Source: Parietichytrium sp. I65-24A (taxonomy: Eukaryota > Sar > Bigyra > Thraustochytrida > Thraustochytriidae). Taken from it: DNA of 64,000 nt. The notes below the pieces were generated by a model that saw only the letters and a program-made list of their open reading frames with translations, had not been told where the DNA came from and did no database searches. Location: assembly GCA_012862575.1 (NCBI GenBank), contig BLSF01000075.1:115370-179369 (forward strand), given 5' to 3'. Positions 50,308 through 62,466 of this stretch are shown in pieces. Every line of letters begins with the position of its first letter. The stretch's first letter is position 1. Position numbers and translations under genes: made by a program.

Positions 50308-52392
50308 ATGCAAAGCGTGCTCCATCTGCAGATTCAGAAGGGGAGGGCCAGCGAAGGGAAGACATCGTCTCAACAGCAAGGGCAGCAACAGCAGTCTTCT
50401 GGCAAGGTGGGGCCGACTTTTGGAACAGGCAATCAGGCAGAAAGCGAGGAGCGGAAAGCAAAAGTTGATGGCAATGGAGCTCGGATTTCCGATCCTGACC
50501 CAAGTTTGCCCAAAAGCAGTCTGGGCAACGAACTATGGAAGATTAGACAACTGCACGCAAAGACCGGGAATGGAAAGGGTGGGTCCGGATATAAGGAGAT
50601 TCTCTCTTGCCTGCGCGATGGGAACGACCGAATTAAAGCTGTCAAAGCCGGGTCGACTTTGTATCAGTTCATGAAGCAGACAAATCCGATTGAAAGCGCT
50701 CAGTGGGCTGGGAATGTCGCGGTGCGCAAAGTCCAACAGAGGAGCCATCACCATCAGTTTGACAGAGAGGGCAGAAACGAGGACTCCGAAAGTGTTACTT
50801 CCGGGCGCTCTAGCGCCACGAAGATGCTCGAGGACGACTCCGTTGACAGGGGCAACGCGCAAGCGGAGCGGGCACCAAGAAGACCGCTGGGAGACGCAAA
50901 GAGAGCGTCGTTCCGAAACGGAAAAGGGCCCAACTCGAAGCATAACGCCCAGATGGTGACGACGGCGGATCGCCTCCGTGAAGAGTTTGACTCCATCCTT
51001 TTGGATGGAAAGGAAACCCTTGAGAAAAGCACAGGTGAGAGCAAGGCTCGCGCCGGAATGGGCAATCGACCTCGCAGGCGCGGCATGAACACTACTATCG
51101 GTGCTAATGCAGGGGTCAACAAGAAGGCGGAAGGGACACAGGCCCCTCGTTCCGATTCTCCGGATTCTTCGACCGATTCTTCGAATTCTGGAGATATCGA
51201 GTTTGGAGATTTGATGCAGCGAGGGTCTCAGCTAGCTCGAGAAGGCACATTTCGAAATGTGATCCGCTCAAATTTGCTGCAAGAATCCGAGAAACGCAGA
51301 GCCCAGAAACGAACTCTTGCTCGTGATCACCGCCGAAGTGTGCGTGATCAGGGTATTGTCTCTGAAGAGCTTTCGGAGGAGAAACGGAAGCATTTGCCAT
51401 CCTATATTCTGCACTTTTCGCGCAAGAGAAATATGGCTGGCCATGGAATCGGCGCAATATCTGGTCAGAAGGAGGTGGATGCAATTGCAGAGAAAATGAC
51501 GAACGCGGCCACAGACGCCAAGGCAAGTGCGTCGAGCCTAGAGCTTGAGCGGCAACACCGGGCTATCTTGGAGCGCATCCAGAATGCTGCATTAGCCACC
51601 AAGACATTGGAAGCTGCATTGCTCCAGCAAAGCGAAAGTTTTTGCCAGAGCCAAACGAAGCTTGAGCAGGATCTCGCGGATAGAATCGGTGGAGTCGAGC
51701 TCGAGAGAAGCAACGAGTATCGTCGCAAGTTTGTCGCACTGGACATTGTACTGAATCGGCAAATGTACACCACCCTCTTGGATGTGGCTGCACACAGTGA
51801 TCAGGTCGATGCCTTTGATCACGCCAAGCAACTCAAAACCATGAGATCCACCACACAGGAACTCGGTGCGGTTCAGAGACAATACAATTTGGCCAATAGC
51901 GTGTGGTATCAAACTCTCTTGACAAAAGTCAAGGATATGAACCATGTGCCTTCTGCGTCGGAGCAGAAGCTTCTTGCTGCCCTGCGGCAGCTGATTATTC
52001 AGGGCTACTCGCTGTCCGAGGAGCTCTTCAAGAGCGTGCTTGTGGAGGTTCTCGACGCCAATGACCACAAGTCTCCGCCCGTACAAAGACTTATTTCATT
52101 GATCCGTGACAATGTGCTCAAGATGGACCTGGAGAAGTACTTGGAATTTCTGTGCGAAAACAAGCTTTACGTTCCAAAGAGCATTGTCACCCGAGTCGCA
52201 GCAATGCAGTCGCATCGCGGCGAAGACATCCTCTCAGGCGGAATGCGCGCAGCCGCAGCCGCCATGAAGTGGAAGCGAATGCTTGCCCTTGAGCACCATG
52301 CTGCAAGCAGAAAAGAGGAAGATGGAGGGATCTTCTTCACTGATGATTTCCCGGGTCCCGCCGACGAACCCCCCACGCAGCAGGCTGACTAA
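50308..52392 (+). CDS. Coiled-coil protein of unknown function
   Basis: 694 residues from the ATG at 50308. The frame is open upstream to a TTG, so the protein may be longer if an upstream exon exists. The N-terminal ~400 residues are polar and low-complexity (Gln, Ser and Arg/Lys-rich). About 430-590 is helical with heptads (SLELERQHRAILERIQNAAL, ELERSNEYRRKFVALD). The C-terminal ~150 residues are a folded helical domain (QRLISLIRDNVLKMDLEKYL). No family recognised. Architecture suggests a structural or cytoskeletal protein. The start and 5' structure are uncertain; the body of the frame is secure by length and composition. Confidence 0.75.
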   Translation: MQSVLHLQIQKGRASEGKTSSQQQGQQQQSSGKVGPTFGTGNQAESEERKAKVDGNGARISDPDPSLPKSSLGNELWKIRQLHAKTGNGKGGSGYKEILSCLRDGNDRIKAVKAGSTLYQFMKQTNPIESAQWAGNVAVRKVQQRSHHHQFDREGRNEDSESVTSGRSSATKMLEDDSVDRGNAQAERAPRRPLGDAKRASFRNGKGPNSKHNAQMVTTADRLREEFDSILLDGKETLEKSTGESKARAGMGNRPRRRGMNTTIGANAGVNKKAEGTQAPRSDSPDSSTDSSNSGDIEFGDLMQRGSQLAREGTFRNVIRSNLLQESEKRRAQKRTLARDHRRSVRDQGIVSEELSEEKRKHLPSYILHFSRKRNMAGHGIGAISGQKEVDAIAEKMTNAATDAKASASSLELERQHRAILERIQNAALATKTLEAALLQQSESFCQSQTKLEQDLADRIGGVELERSNEYRRKFVALDIVLNRQMYTTLLDVAAHSDQVDAFDHAKQLKTMRSTTQELGAVQRQYNLANSVWYQTLLTKVKDMNHVPSASEQKLLAALRQLIIQGYSLSEELFKSVLVEVLDANDHKSPPVQRLISLIRDNVLKMDLEKYLEFLCENKLYVPKSIVTRVAAMQSHRGEDILSGGMRAAAAAMKWKRMLALEHHAASRKEEDGGIFFTDDFPGPADEPPTQQAD

Positions 52393-53940
52393 TAATGAAT
52401 CAATATGTTTTTCACTTCTTCATGCTCAACGTTTTCGATTATTGCCAGTCCACGCCGCCAATTGCTCCGGTTCGTTGGAATGGCCATTCCGCCCCCCCAC
52501 CCCCGTTCTTCGTTGAGATTGGCACTGCACTGACGACGTGCTAATTTGTTTGCTAGCTAGTAGAGCGCGTGAGGCATGTTTTCAGTGAACACTTGGCCCT
52601 CGTCAAAACACGACAATCAAGGCAAGGGAAATCGCATACAGAAACAAGACATGAAAACATAAATTGCATTTCGCTGCCAGAATTCTGACAGTGGAAGCAA
52701 TTTGTCTGGCAGCGAATGCATTCTGTTTTGACAGTGATTGCAATCAGTGTTCGTCTTCCGAGTTTCTGTTCATCTTCATTGTTCATACGATGTTCATGAA
52801 ATTGAAATTTCAAAATGCAATGCAAAAAGAATTAATTATTTGACAAACGTGCTGACGTACGTTGCAATTTCCTACCCACGTTAACTCTCACAACCTCAAC
52901 CATCAAAATCTCGATTGTTAGTGCACCGTGCCTACGACAAACCGTATGTGTGACGTCAGCAGGGGGACACTTTAACTCATTCTTAAGAAGATAGATAGTA
53001 TGCTCGCTTAGACTATGCCCAATGAGGTAAAGGCTATAGAAAAGCCTTACCGTTTCCTTGAGTCTCCTGGCCTCTTCCGCGTCCCTCACAGAACAATTCT
53101 CCCTGTGGCTACTAGCGTTCCACTCTAAGCGCTAGATAAGGGAGAGTTACGCAGGACAGAATTCAGACAGGAAAGAAGAAGGAGGACTCGGCTCCTATGC
53201 ATTTATGATAGATAAGAGGTAGAGTACTGGGAGCTCGTTTACGTGATGTATTGGAACGAAGGATCACCAAAGATCGCTATGAAGATTTAGCAAAGTCTTA
53301 AGCGGGAGAAAGTGAGAGAAGCAAGGCAGTGTAAGGCGATGGTACTCAGTACGCACTCTTAAGATTTCGTATATAAATTATTATTAACCGGTTAGTTGAA
53401 AGTAAACTAGGCGCGCTGCTAATAGTCCCTATGGCCAAGCAAGTTTCGAACGGTCTTCCCTCTCAGCGTCCGGGAGAACGCCACTAAGCACATTCAAGCG
53501 AAAACTCTAAGCTGGAACATTCAAGCGGCTAGTCCCCCGCTATCACTCCCTACCACCTCACCTCACTCTCACTATAATTCTATACATTTTCACTAATAGA
53601 AAAGAAGTACTCACGTAAGTTACTTGTTTTCTTTCTCATCCTCACTCACTCGCCCAATTTCCCTCACACTGGTGGCATACTTTCCCCCCTCCCCACAGCT
53701 GCCACACTCACCCACCCACCCACACTTACAGTCCTCTCCCGCAGTAGGCACTAGGCGCAGCAGTAGTGGTTCCTACTCGCCTGGCAAACCGATTTCGCCG
53801 ACGCGGAACCTCCCATTCTCTCTCTCTCTCTCACTCGGTTCTCGGTGGTGTGGGCCGACTCGCTTTTGGGGCAGGAGAAGGAAGGGCCCACAGGTAGCGT
53901 AGGTGCGGGGACGGGCGCGTCTGCAGGCGGTGTTTGGGCG
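52393..53940. other. 1.5-kb intergenic region
   Basis: No gene called. 52400-52840 is AT-rich 3' flank. 53090-53600 has the same tag/cta-rich, stop-dense texture seen at 5960-6290 and in the 21.5-24 kb repeats. (CCCA)n and (tctc)n tracts precede the Kelch-BTB start. Confidence 0.5.
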
Positions 53941-55923
53941 ATGGAGCAGCGGTCGGTGAGGCGGTGGGAGGCGGTGAACACAGAGGGTCCGCGGATCAAG
54001 AATCATACGGCGACGCTTGTGGGGAAGAAGCTGCTGATGTTCGGAGGGTACGATGGGCGGATCAATCACAATAATGTGCACGAGTTCGACTGCGAGGAGC
54101 TGAGCTGGCGCACATTGAGGATCGATGGGGACGTGCCCAAGGGGAGGAATGGGCACACGGCGACTCTGGCCGAGAACAAGATTTTCATCGTTGGTGGGTG
54201 GCTTGGAGCTGGACCACTGGCTGCGAATGACCTGTTCGTGCTGGATCTGAAGCTCATGACCTGGGTGAAGCCCGAGACGTCGGGGGAGTCGCCGGGGGCT
54301 TGCAACATGCACACGACAGACTATGTTCCCGAACATCAGGCTCTGTTCGTCTTTCGCGGAGGGGACGGGCGGCGGTACTTGAACGACCTTCACCTATTGA
54401 ACACCAAGACTTTCCGCTGGAGCCAACCTTCAGTTTCTGGCACTTTGCCAGCGCCACGCGCGAATCATAGCTCTGCTCTGATAGACTCTCAGCTGTACGT
54501 GTTTGGTGGCTGGGATGGCACGAAGAGGCTGAACGACATCCATGTGCTGTGCACCAAGACGTTAACATGGAGCGCGCCAGAAGTTCACGGACATCCTCCT
54601 TCACCTCGGGCGGGGATGTCGTTCAACTGCGTCAGAGGTCAGCTCTACCTCTTTGGCGGGTCCGGCCCTGAAGCAAGGTGCTTTAATGACTTGCAGATTT
54701 TTGATCCTAAGACAAACACCTGGCTGAATATCGAGACCCGCGAGGACCATGTAGAGTTTAGCGCCGACGAAGAGGAGGATGAGGAGGACGAGCAACCTCA
54801 GCAGGACGGTTCAACCGCGTCACTCTGGGCAAGGCCTCCAAAGTCCGCAATTCGACAGAGTCTCTGTGTTCACAACCGCGAGGCTTGTACGGAATGTAAT
54901 CACATGCCAATAGACTCTCGCCGCGAGAACCCAAATGCTACTTTCACGCGCTCCCCAAAAAGCAAATCTGACGTTGTCGTCGCTGGGAGCGGCCCTTCTG
55001 AACGCGCCGGGCACACTGCGACCCTTTTTGGAAGAAAATTGATTTTGTTCGGAGGGAGTTGCTTGGATAAGTATTTGGGCGATATGCACGTGCTTGACAC
55101 AGACTGTTTTCCTAGCATACGAGTCACCACGAAAGATTCCTCGTCAAGTCGGATCAGCTCACTCTTACCAAACTATTTTGACTCGCCTGCGTTCTCGGAT
55201 GTCACCTTTATCGTGGATGGGAAGAAAATTTACGGCCACAAAATGATCCTCTCGCTTGCCAGTGAACGATTCAATCGGATGTTCCAAATCGGAGAAGACG
55301 GTGTCTGCTTCAAAGAAGCGCAGCAGAAGGAAATCGCTATTCCGGGTATTAGCTACGTTGCGTTTCGGAAGACCTTAGAGTACCTGTACACTGGCAAGCT
55401 TGACCTAGATGATACCCACCATGTTTCAGGAATGGCCAGTGATTCGACGAGCGTCAGAGGGCTTGCCCAGACCAACGGCAGTTGCTCGCCTCAATCAGGG
55501 GGAACACCCGCGAAGTTCGCGGATGGCTCCAGCGGAGGTTACTCCTCTTTTCTGAAGGACGTTCATTCTCCTCAGTTTGGCAGCGCGCGCTCTGGCACCG
55601 ATTTTTCCGACCCCATGGATGGCGCGCCGAAATGTGAGAAGAGGGGCAGAATTATGTCGAACTCGCAAGACTTTGCACTTGAATGCATCGACCCCGCACG
55701 GATTTCTCTGTCGCTGGAGATACTTTCGGTGGCTGATCAATTTATGTTGGACCACCTGAAGCGTCTTTGTGAGAAACTGCTTGCCAAGTACGTCTGTAAA
55801 GAAACTGCACAAGAGCTTTACCGCGAGGCAGAGATTTGCAACGCGCAGCAGCTGCAGAGTATCTGTTTGCACATCATGCGACATTCCAATATCGAGCCCG
55901 AGTCTCCGTTTACATGTTATTAA
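53941..55923 (+). CDS. Kelch-repeat and BTB domain protein
   Basis: 660 residues from the ATG at 53941; the frame is open upstream only from a non-ATG codon. Five consecutive kelch blades lie at about 15-275 (LLMFGGYDG, IFIVGGWLG, LFVFRGGDG, LYVFGGWDG, LYLFGGSGP, each ending in a ..TW/SW strand). After a ~90-residue acidic and polar linker comes a sixth blade (LILFGGSC...). A BTB/POZ domain begins at about 415 (FDSPAFSDVTFIVDGKKIYG, HKMILSLASERF, FRKTLEYLYTGKL). An ~80-residue Ser/Gly-rich insert interrupts it before the closing helices (LSLEILSVADQFMLDHLKRL). Order is kelch then BTB, the reverse of animal KLHL proteins. BTB proteins of this kind often act as CUL3 adaptors or scaffolds; the target is unknown. 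Confidence 0.9.
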   Translation: MEQRSVRRWEAVNTEGPRIKNHTATLVGKKLLMFGGYDGRINHNNVHEFDCEELSWRTLRIDGDVPKGRNGHTATLAENKIFIVGGWLGAGPLAANDLFVLDLKLMTWVKPETSGESPGACNMHTTDYVPEHQALFVFRGGDGRRYLNDLHLLNTKTFRWSQPSVSGTLPAPRANHSSALIDSQLYVFGGWDGTKRLNDIHVLCTKTLTWSAPEVHGHPPSPRAGMSFNCVRGQLYLFGGSGPEARCFNDLQIFDPKTNTWLNIETREDHVEFSADEEEDEEDEQPQQDGSTASLWARPPKSAIRQSLCVHNREACTECNHMPIDSRRENPNATFTRSPKSKSDVVVAGSGPSERAGHTATLFGRKLILFGGSCLDKYLGDMHVLDTDCFPSIRVTTKDSSSSRISSLLPNYFDSPAFSDVTFIVDGKKIYGHKMILSLASERFNRMFQIGEDGVCFKEAQQKEIAIPGISYVAFRKTLEYLYTGKLDLDDTHHVSGMASDSTSVRGLAQTNGSCSPQSGGTPAKFADGSSGGYSSFLKDVHSPQFGSARSGTDFSDPMDGAPKCEKRGRIMSNSQDFALECIDPARISLSLEILSVADQFMLDHLKRLCEKLLAKYVCKETAQELYREAEICNAQQLQSICLHIMRHSNIEPESPFTCY

Positions 55924-56570
55924 AGTTTTAAAGGGCATGAGGCGCTGTGCACTAGCTTGCAGAGCCCGCTCTGTGCTCCACCAGTACATACTATACACAT
56001 TGAGCGATTTTTTTTTTCTTGCCAATCATTTCTTTTTGTGCATCCGACTTGCGTGAGGATAGATAGCCGTTGCCGAAAAAGATGGAAAGGGCAACATGTA
56101 TAGGTAGATACGCAAAAACGACAACATTTGTTTTTTCAACAAGTTTGAGTCTCGTATGATGAATGAAGAAGCAGCAAGCGAGGCTATTCCTAATCGAATC
56201 CACGCTCTCCTTTCAAAATGAAATCAAATCGCCACAAAAGCAGGCGTGAAATGTTCGTACTATTATAAAAATAAAATAACATGAACTGTGAAGAGTGAGC
56301 GCGTCTTTAGCTAGATATCTGAATTCTGTATTTTCGTAGATGCTTGCGCTTGCAGCCAAAACCGCAGTTGCCAAGTGGAGGTGCAAGCAGACAATACATT
56401 CGGCGAAGGCGATTTGCTGAATTCTGAAGAAGAAAACGAAATATAACGGGATGCGAAAATATTTAATTGTGTAGAAAAAAGTGAGGGGAGAGGTTTGCTA
56501 CGCGCGAACGCTTCGGCACGCATTGTGAGACGATGAGACATCAATGACTGGCAGCCGTGGCAGCCAACGC
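55924..56570. other. Convergent 3' spacer
   Basis: AT-rich downstream flanks of the Kelch-BTB gene and of citrate synthase. No gene seen. Confidence 0.6.
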
Positions 56571-58061
56571 TTACTTGTTTTGGAAGTGGTTGTTGATCCA
56601 GTCGCTGGTAAGACTCTTTGGGCGCTCGAGTGGGAAGGCCAGAGCACGGTCCCAGAAGAGCTGGGAGAGGGCTCCGATAGCACGGGACACTCCAAAGAGA
56701 ACGGTGTAGTAAGACTGCTCAGTGAATCCGTAGTGCTGAAGGAGGACTCCGGAGTGGCTGTCGACGTTTGGGTAAGGGTTCTTGGTTTTGCCGTGCTCGA
56801 GGAGAACCTTTGGCATAACTTCGTAGATGGTTCCGACGATCTTGAAGAGCTCATCGTCTGGCATGTACTTGAGTGCAAACTCGCGCTGAGCGGTGTAGCG
56901 TGGGTCAGTCTTACGGAGAACCGCATGGCCGTATCCAGGAATAACCTGGCCTCCGTTGAGAGTTTCCCAGGCAAACTCACGGATGGTGTCAGCGGTGACC
57001 TCCTTGCCCTCCTTCTTGAACTTTGCCTGGAGGTTGAGGATCCAGTTGAGCACCTCCTGGTTAGCAAGCCCGTGAAGTGGTCCAGCAAGGGCGTTCAAGC
57101 CAGAGCTGTAGGAAAGGTATGCGTCACTGAGAGTAGATCCCACAAGATGGGTGGTGTGCGCGCTGGCATTGCCTCCCTCGTGGTCCGAGTGGATGACAAG
57201 GTAAAGACGCATGAGCTCGTCGAACTCCTTAGAGTCGTAGCCGAGCATGCGGTTGAAGTTGGCAGCGTAGTCCAACGATGGGTTGTACGATGGCACCTTT
57301 CCGTCGTGGAACTTGCACCTGTAGATGAGGGCAGCAACCTTTGGAAGCTTGGCGATGAGGTTCATCACGTCTTCGTAGGTTGGGTCCCAGTACTTGGACT
57401 TGTGGATTCCAGCCTCGTAGGACTTTGCGAACACACTCTCGGTCTGGAGGGCGGCCACAGCTGCGGAGAACTGGGTCATGGCGTGCATGTCCTTTGGAAA
57501 GCTGCGGATCATTGGCTCGATGTGAGCTGGAAGATCAGAGCGCGAGTGCAATTCCTCGGTGAGGGCCTTGACCTGAGCAGCGGTTGGGACCTCTCCGGTG
57601 AGGAGGAGCCACAGGAGTGCCTCTGGGCCAGGCTCTGCAGAAAAAGAAAACAAGGTTTATCGGGTGATTCTGGTCAGTGAAAACATTCATAACGCACACA
57701 AAAAAACAACAGTAGCAAAATCGCCAACTCCTTTGCACTTACCATCGCCCTTTTGGCCAGAAGCAGAAGGAAGCTGTGCCTGCACTTCAGGGATGGTCTT
57801 TCCTCTGAAGCGGATACCCTCCTCAGCGTCGAGCAGACTGGTCTCCCAGATCATACACTTGACACCACGAGCGCCTCCAAGCGCCTGCTCCACGGTCACC
57901 TCTCCGAGGCTCTTGCTGCCGTGGTCCGCCTTGAGCTTCTTGAACTTGGCCTGCTCCGAAGGGATGAGCTCCTGGAGACGATCCTTCAACCCCGAAGAAG
58001 TTGCCAGACCGCGCGAGCCGGCCCACCGCCGGCTGCTAGAAACCACTCCGCGCATCATCAT
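56571..58061 (-). CDS. Citrate synthase, mitochondrial
   Basis: Two exons: 58061-57743 and 57634-56571. They are separated by a 108-base intron (57742-57635, GTAAGT...TGCAG, phase 1) whose removal joins SGQKGD to [18 protein letters not shown]. The product is 460 residues. The N-terminus ([18 protein letters not shown]) is a mitochondrial presequence. The three catalytic residues are in place: His in HSDHEGGN, His in [10 protein letters not shown], and Asp in NVDSHSG. Oxaloacetate + acetyl-CoA to citrate, the entry to the TCA cycle. Length and motifs match the eukaryotic (pig-heart type) enzyme. The intron lies ahead of the LLTGEVPT loop. Confidence 0.97.
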
Positions 58062-61000
58062 CTTTCACAGCTCTCGCACACAAACAATGCTATCTCTCGA
58101 TCGACTCGGTTGCCAACTCGCGTGCGTCTCTTGCTTCCCTTCCTCTTGTGCTGTCTAAACTAGGTTTGCTGCCACTGCAAAGTACCCTATGACCTAGCTC
58201 CACGCCCCACCTGCAATTCCGACAGAGTTCGCGAACTCGGGTCCTCGAAAGACGCTCTTGGGCTGTGGATTGCTGCAGATTTGTGACAGGCGGCGCCGCA
58301 ATACGCCGCCAGACACCGCGCAGTGCTATATTTGTATTCAATTATCCCTATTACTGAAATAGAGTCCGGTGCGAGAGGACCGCACTGGAGCGTCGATGGA
58401 GGGTCGTGGCTCGCTATGGATTTCATTAAGAAGGAAAAGATTTCCGCTGCTTGGATTTTTTTTTGTGAGGCGATGCAAGGTCCCGAGCCGAAGGGTCTAG
58501 TCCTTGCCTACCCAGCCGCTATTTCCACTGCGTAACAGAACCCTACCGGAGGCGTAGGCGTCGCATGGGCGGATCAGTAGGAGGGGCTAGTGGAAGCCTT
58601 GAGAATGACGCAGGGGTGAGCGCAGTGTGTTTTCAAAGCCATATTTTTTTCGCGATTTCATCTTCCGCTACTATAGCATGCTCGAACCACTCTCTCGTCA
58701 TTCGTTTCAAGAACGAAAGTCTACCAAGTTGAGCTTTCTCTCGGCGCTTGAGGCCCATTCGCAGTACCGGTACAGTAAATGTACAGTACTACAGTGTCGT
58801 GCAATGCAGTGTTGTTTGGCGCAGTTGCTTCCTCCTTCCCCCTGTCACCACTGTCACCTGCCAATCATTGTCCGTCTGCTCTGAAATCTGAAATCTGGAT
58901 TCTGGATTCTGACCTTTCTGACCAGCGGAAGCGAACGACAGTGAGCAGCTGTAACCCGTGCGTAGTGGGGTGGATTCTGACAGAGAAGGACTTGTGCACG
59001 CGAAATTTCATGACACCGTCGTCACCCCAAGTACGAGTACTCGAGTAGCAAGTCAATAAATAAAATCATTGGCGATGGGCTCAGGAAAGCTTGCAGCGTT
59101 TGCACACACCTCGCCACGGCGGAAGCTTTATACTTTCTGAATCTTTTCGAGCTCTTTTTGATTTGCGGCTCGAAGATAAGATCAACTTACACTGTGACAG
59201 CAGTGTGAGGCAGTTCAAGTTGGCATGATTGTCAGTGTTGTATTGTGTCCCTCTCTTAGTCTCCAAACGAAACTCTCAATGAATGGCAATGTGACGTGCT
59301 GCTTGCACAGTATTGGGAGTACGAGTATCAGAACGCGTGTTGCTCGGTTTGCAGAGTTTGCAGAGGGCGGCATGGCGTCATGGCATGTCATTGCTGTCAT
59401 GGCAAATGACACGAATGACATGAACAGCTCGAGTGACACGACCACCGCCGTCTCAGTCGGCGAATGGAGGCTTCTCGGGTGCACCGAGATTTCATTGATT
59501 CTGATTCGTCAAAAGTGAGCTGCTACTGCTTCGTTTAACTTTACGTCCATCAGTTCCCGAAAAGTCATCTATCACCATGACATCACAATCACAAAAAATA
59601 GCAGCGTGCAATCGATTCGTTACTCTAGGTACCTACCTACCTACGTGTACAGCGCTGCCTCTACATTCTTGTCTCCGCGCCTCCACATGGTGCTCAGCAG
59701 CACATTGAGGTTTGCCTGTGGTGGTCGCTCATTCTTTTTCAGCAAGCTCACCAGTGATTTAGTACTTGCACGTACACTCACAAGCCTGAGTCAGTGGAGC
59801 TGGAAAACGGATCAGGTTACTTCCGACATCTCTCAACGAACACGCATTGGCGCGCCGGGAGATAGTTTCTGTGTGCATACCACAAGGTGCAAACAGCGTT
59901 CTTGCATTGACACTGTGACACACTTGGTTCGACGAAGGCATCAAAATTCAAGTAATGTGACTTTAGCAGAATTGCTAGTCGTGAAACAGGGCCAGCCATT
60001 CATTCCGCTCTTGTCATGACTACCGAATCGTATCTGCCTTTCGGCAGCGGAGCGAGAACCAGTTAGAGCTACGGGTTCGAGCCACTGTACACAAGCACTG
60101 CGAGCACTGACTTGGATTGCAGCATGCGCGCTGCCGAGCACAAGAACCCAAGCTTCGTGTATATGCCTCCCTGCCTTGTAAGAGCAGTTTCAAGAATATC
60201 AAAGATGCCCGTCCGGACACCGCAAGACACTGTACATTTGAGTCAGAGCTAAGATGAGCCTTTCTTCTGCGCGTTTCATGAAATAAAGCTGTGAGGGAAT
60301 GCGGTTCCGGTTAAGTTCGCATGCATTTCTGAAAAAATTCGAAACTCGCAGCTCCTTCTGACAATCCAAATTGCGTGGATATTTCTCTTTTCGGAAACCA
60401 CGGAGCGAAGTAATGAATGCTTGAGCAGACCAAAGTCCGCACGTTAGCGACGAGCCAGACGGTGGAATCTCGTTATCTATCGCATACTTGACCGCAACAC
60501 GCCTCTAGTCATAGAAGGCACTTGAAGCAATTCGCAAAATACTTTAGGTCGATGAATCTGAGTTTATTTGCAAAGACTGTAAAGCACCAATTTCTTCCTT
60601 TCGCTGAGCCGCTCAAGGCCGATTCACTTCTCGTTTCTCTTCTCCTAAATTGCATCTATCGCAATGGCATGGTCGAGAAATTGGCTCCGAGTTGTAGTGC
60701 TGTGCAGCGGCGCATCCCTGTGCAATCGGAACTCCTGTCTTTAAAGACCTCCCAATTGCCTGCGAGTATGTACTCGGCGACTGTTCCCTCAGTACGTAGG
60801 GAGGTCGAACAGTCGCCAAGTCCGTGCTCATGCATAGAAACACCTTTTGGTTTTCAAGAGTTCAAACAAACACATTCTGTCGAATTTCGAAGTAAAGTTT
60901 TGCAAATCAACTTCTTGGCTTGGATCACTCAGACCGACTTCGGATGGACGCCAATCGGGCAGAATGCCAAGTCGCCGGCGACCGGCGGCAGCCCGTTATT

Positions 61001-61587
61001 GTGGTTGTGGTCGAGGACCGGCAAAGATTAGCGCAACGGAACCGATTTAAGCTGCCAGGAAGGACTAGAACACGCTGTATGAGCAGTATGAGCCATACGA
61101 GCTCCGCAGATTGAACAAGGACAGAACGCTTTTCTTACAGCTAACCAAAAAGAAGTGGATATCCAAACGCTGGCAGTCAGTCTGGCTCGCAAACGAATTC
61201 GAATGTGTTTCGGCTGGGAGATTGGTGTGGTCAAGGTCAAGGACCACTTCCAAGACATCCTACCGAGAAGCAAGAGAAATGCCTAGAAGTAACCGCCAAT
61301 CCAAGTGGGTCAAAGATTTACTTGTGGAGGCGTTTGCAAAAGAGTGCACTATTTATCGACGTAGCCCACAGTAGCACTCGAGGTGTGCACATAACAGGTG
61401 AGCTAGTACTGATGCACAAACAACACTGCACACGAACGGGACAGTCGAGGATGATTGATCGAAACTCCTTCTTTTTTGTTAACAAAGGAGGGGCATTTGC
61501 ATCAAGATTTACCCACGTTTCGAAACGGGAGAATCGAGATTCTGAGCAAGACAGATCCCCAACGCAAGAGGCTATCGGTATCGCGCA
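58062..61587. other. 3.5-kb intergenic region
   Basis: No gene called despite the length. gaaatctgaaatctgga/ttctgga words occur at about 58880-58910, and a (ctac)n tract at about 59630-59645. Reading frames are short, overlap on both strands and carry no recognisable motif. Some could be exons of a gene I failed to recognise. Confidence 0.45.
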
Positions 61588-62466
61588 ATGAAATTACTCA
61601 CCTCCCTCCTCGCCCTCACAGTCTTTGACAGCCAGCTGTCGCGATCACGAGCGCAAGACGGCCTGACAAGTTTGACGTTCGAAGCGGGAGGCACGTCAGT
61701 GGCCGTGACGAGCGACGATGGAAGTTTCGTGGTGAGTAAGAGCGGGGAAGACGACGAAGACAGTGTCAAGGTGGAGTTCATCTCAATGAAGGAAAAGACT
61801 GCAGACGGGGCGGATGTTCGAGGCAGTGCAGCATACGCCCACTCCATCACGTCTTTTGCTGGCCTTGGTTTTGAACTTGGAAGCGTGTCTGAAGGAAAAG
61901 ATTTAGATGGGGTCAGCGCAAACAAAATGGAATTTTCCGTGAAATTTGCTGACGATCGCAAGATCAAAATTACCGTCTATCTTGTCACTGGCGAAGGCAT
62001 TATGACTGTCAACAACGAATCGTTGCAGCTCCAAAAGGGCGACGTCAAGTTCGATGTGCAGGTGGAAAAGTGGATTTTCTGCACTGCCGACGGGGATGGA
62101 GCAAAGGCTTGTCAGGGTGATGTTGGGGAGTATCTCGATTTGGCCATCGCCATACAGGGAAGTGACTCGGCGGAGGAGGATTCTGACTCCGTCCGGTTCA
62201 ACCTCGGAGGCTCTGTCCAGCTCGGAGTTTTTCATAGTGCCAAGGCGGACGAGGAGTTCACATCCTTGCCTGCTGGGTACCCGATCTTGGAACGCGAGGA
62301 TGGTAAGGACATATTCACCTTTCGATTTCCGAGTTTCGAAAAGAAGCTTGTGTATGATCCCCTGATATCTCGGAGCGAAGCTGCGCCATCCTGTGTAGGC
62401 AGCAGAAATCTTTTCATAAATGCGCTTTTGACAGCCGGTGTCATTTACAGCTTCAAATTATTTTAA
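61588..62466 (+). CDS. Secreted, probably GPI-anchored protein of unknown function
   Basis: 292 residues from the ATG at 61588. An N-terminal signal peptide (LTSLLALTVFDSQLS) is followed by a beta-rich, acidic ectodomain. The C-terminus, a small-residue region (SCVGS) followed by a hydrophobic tail with no basic stop-transfer (NLFINALLTAGVIYSFKLF), fits a GPI-attachment signal. The pattern WIFC in the middle and FPSF...YDPLI near the end loosely recalls a family of secreted proteins found in coral skeletal matrix and protists; I am not sure of that. One likely disulphide pair (WIFC and the Cys of GAKACQG). Single exon. Function unknown. Confidence 0.7.
   Translation: MKLLTSLLALTVFDSQLSRSRAQDGLTSLTFEAGGTSVAVTSDDGSFVVSKSGEDDEDSVKVEFISMKEKTADGADVRGSAAYAHSITSFAGLGFELGSVSEGKDLDGVSANKMEFSVKFADDRKIKITVYLVTGEGIMTVNNESLQLQKGDVKFDVQVEKWIFCTADGDGAKACQGDVGEYLDLAIAIQGSDSAEEDSDSVRFNLGGSVQLGVFHSAKADEEFTSLPAGYPILEREDGKDIFTFRFPSFEKKLVYDPLISRSEAAPSCVGSRNLFINALLTAGVIYSFKLF

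Noticed and set aside
58323-58535. 70-codon plus-strand frame upstream of citrate synthase
   Set aside because: Short, no motif, no conservation signal visible.
60040-60110. tRNA suggested by gggttcgagcc at 60073
   Set aside because: The flanking T-stem and acceptor stem do not pair, and no D-arm is found upstream.
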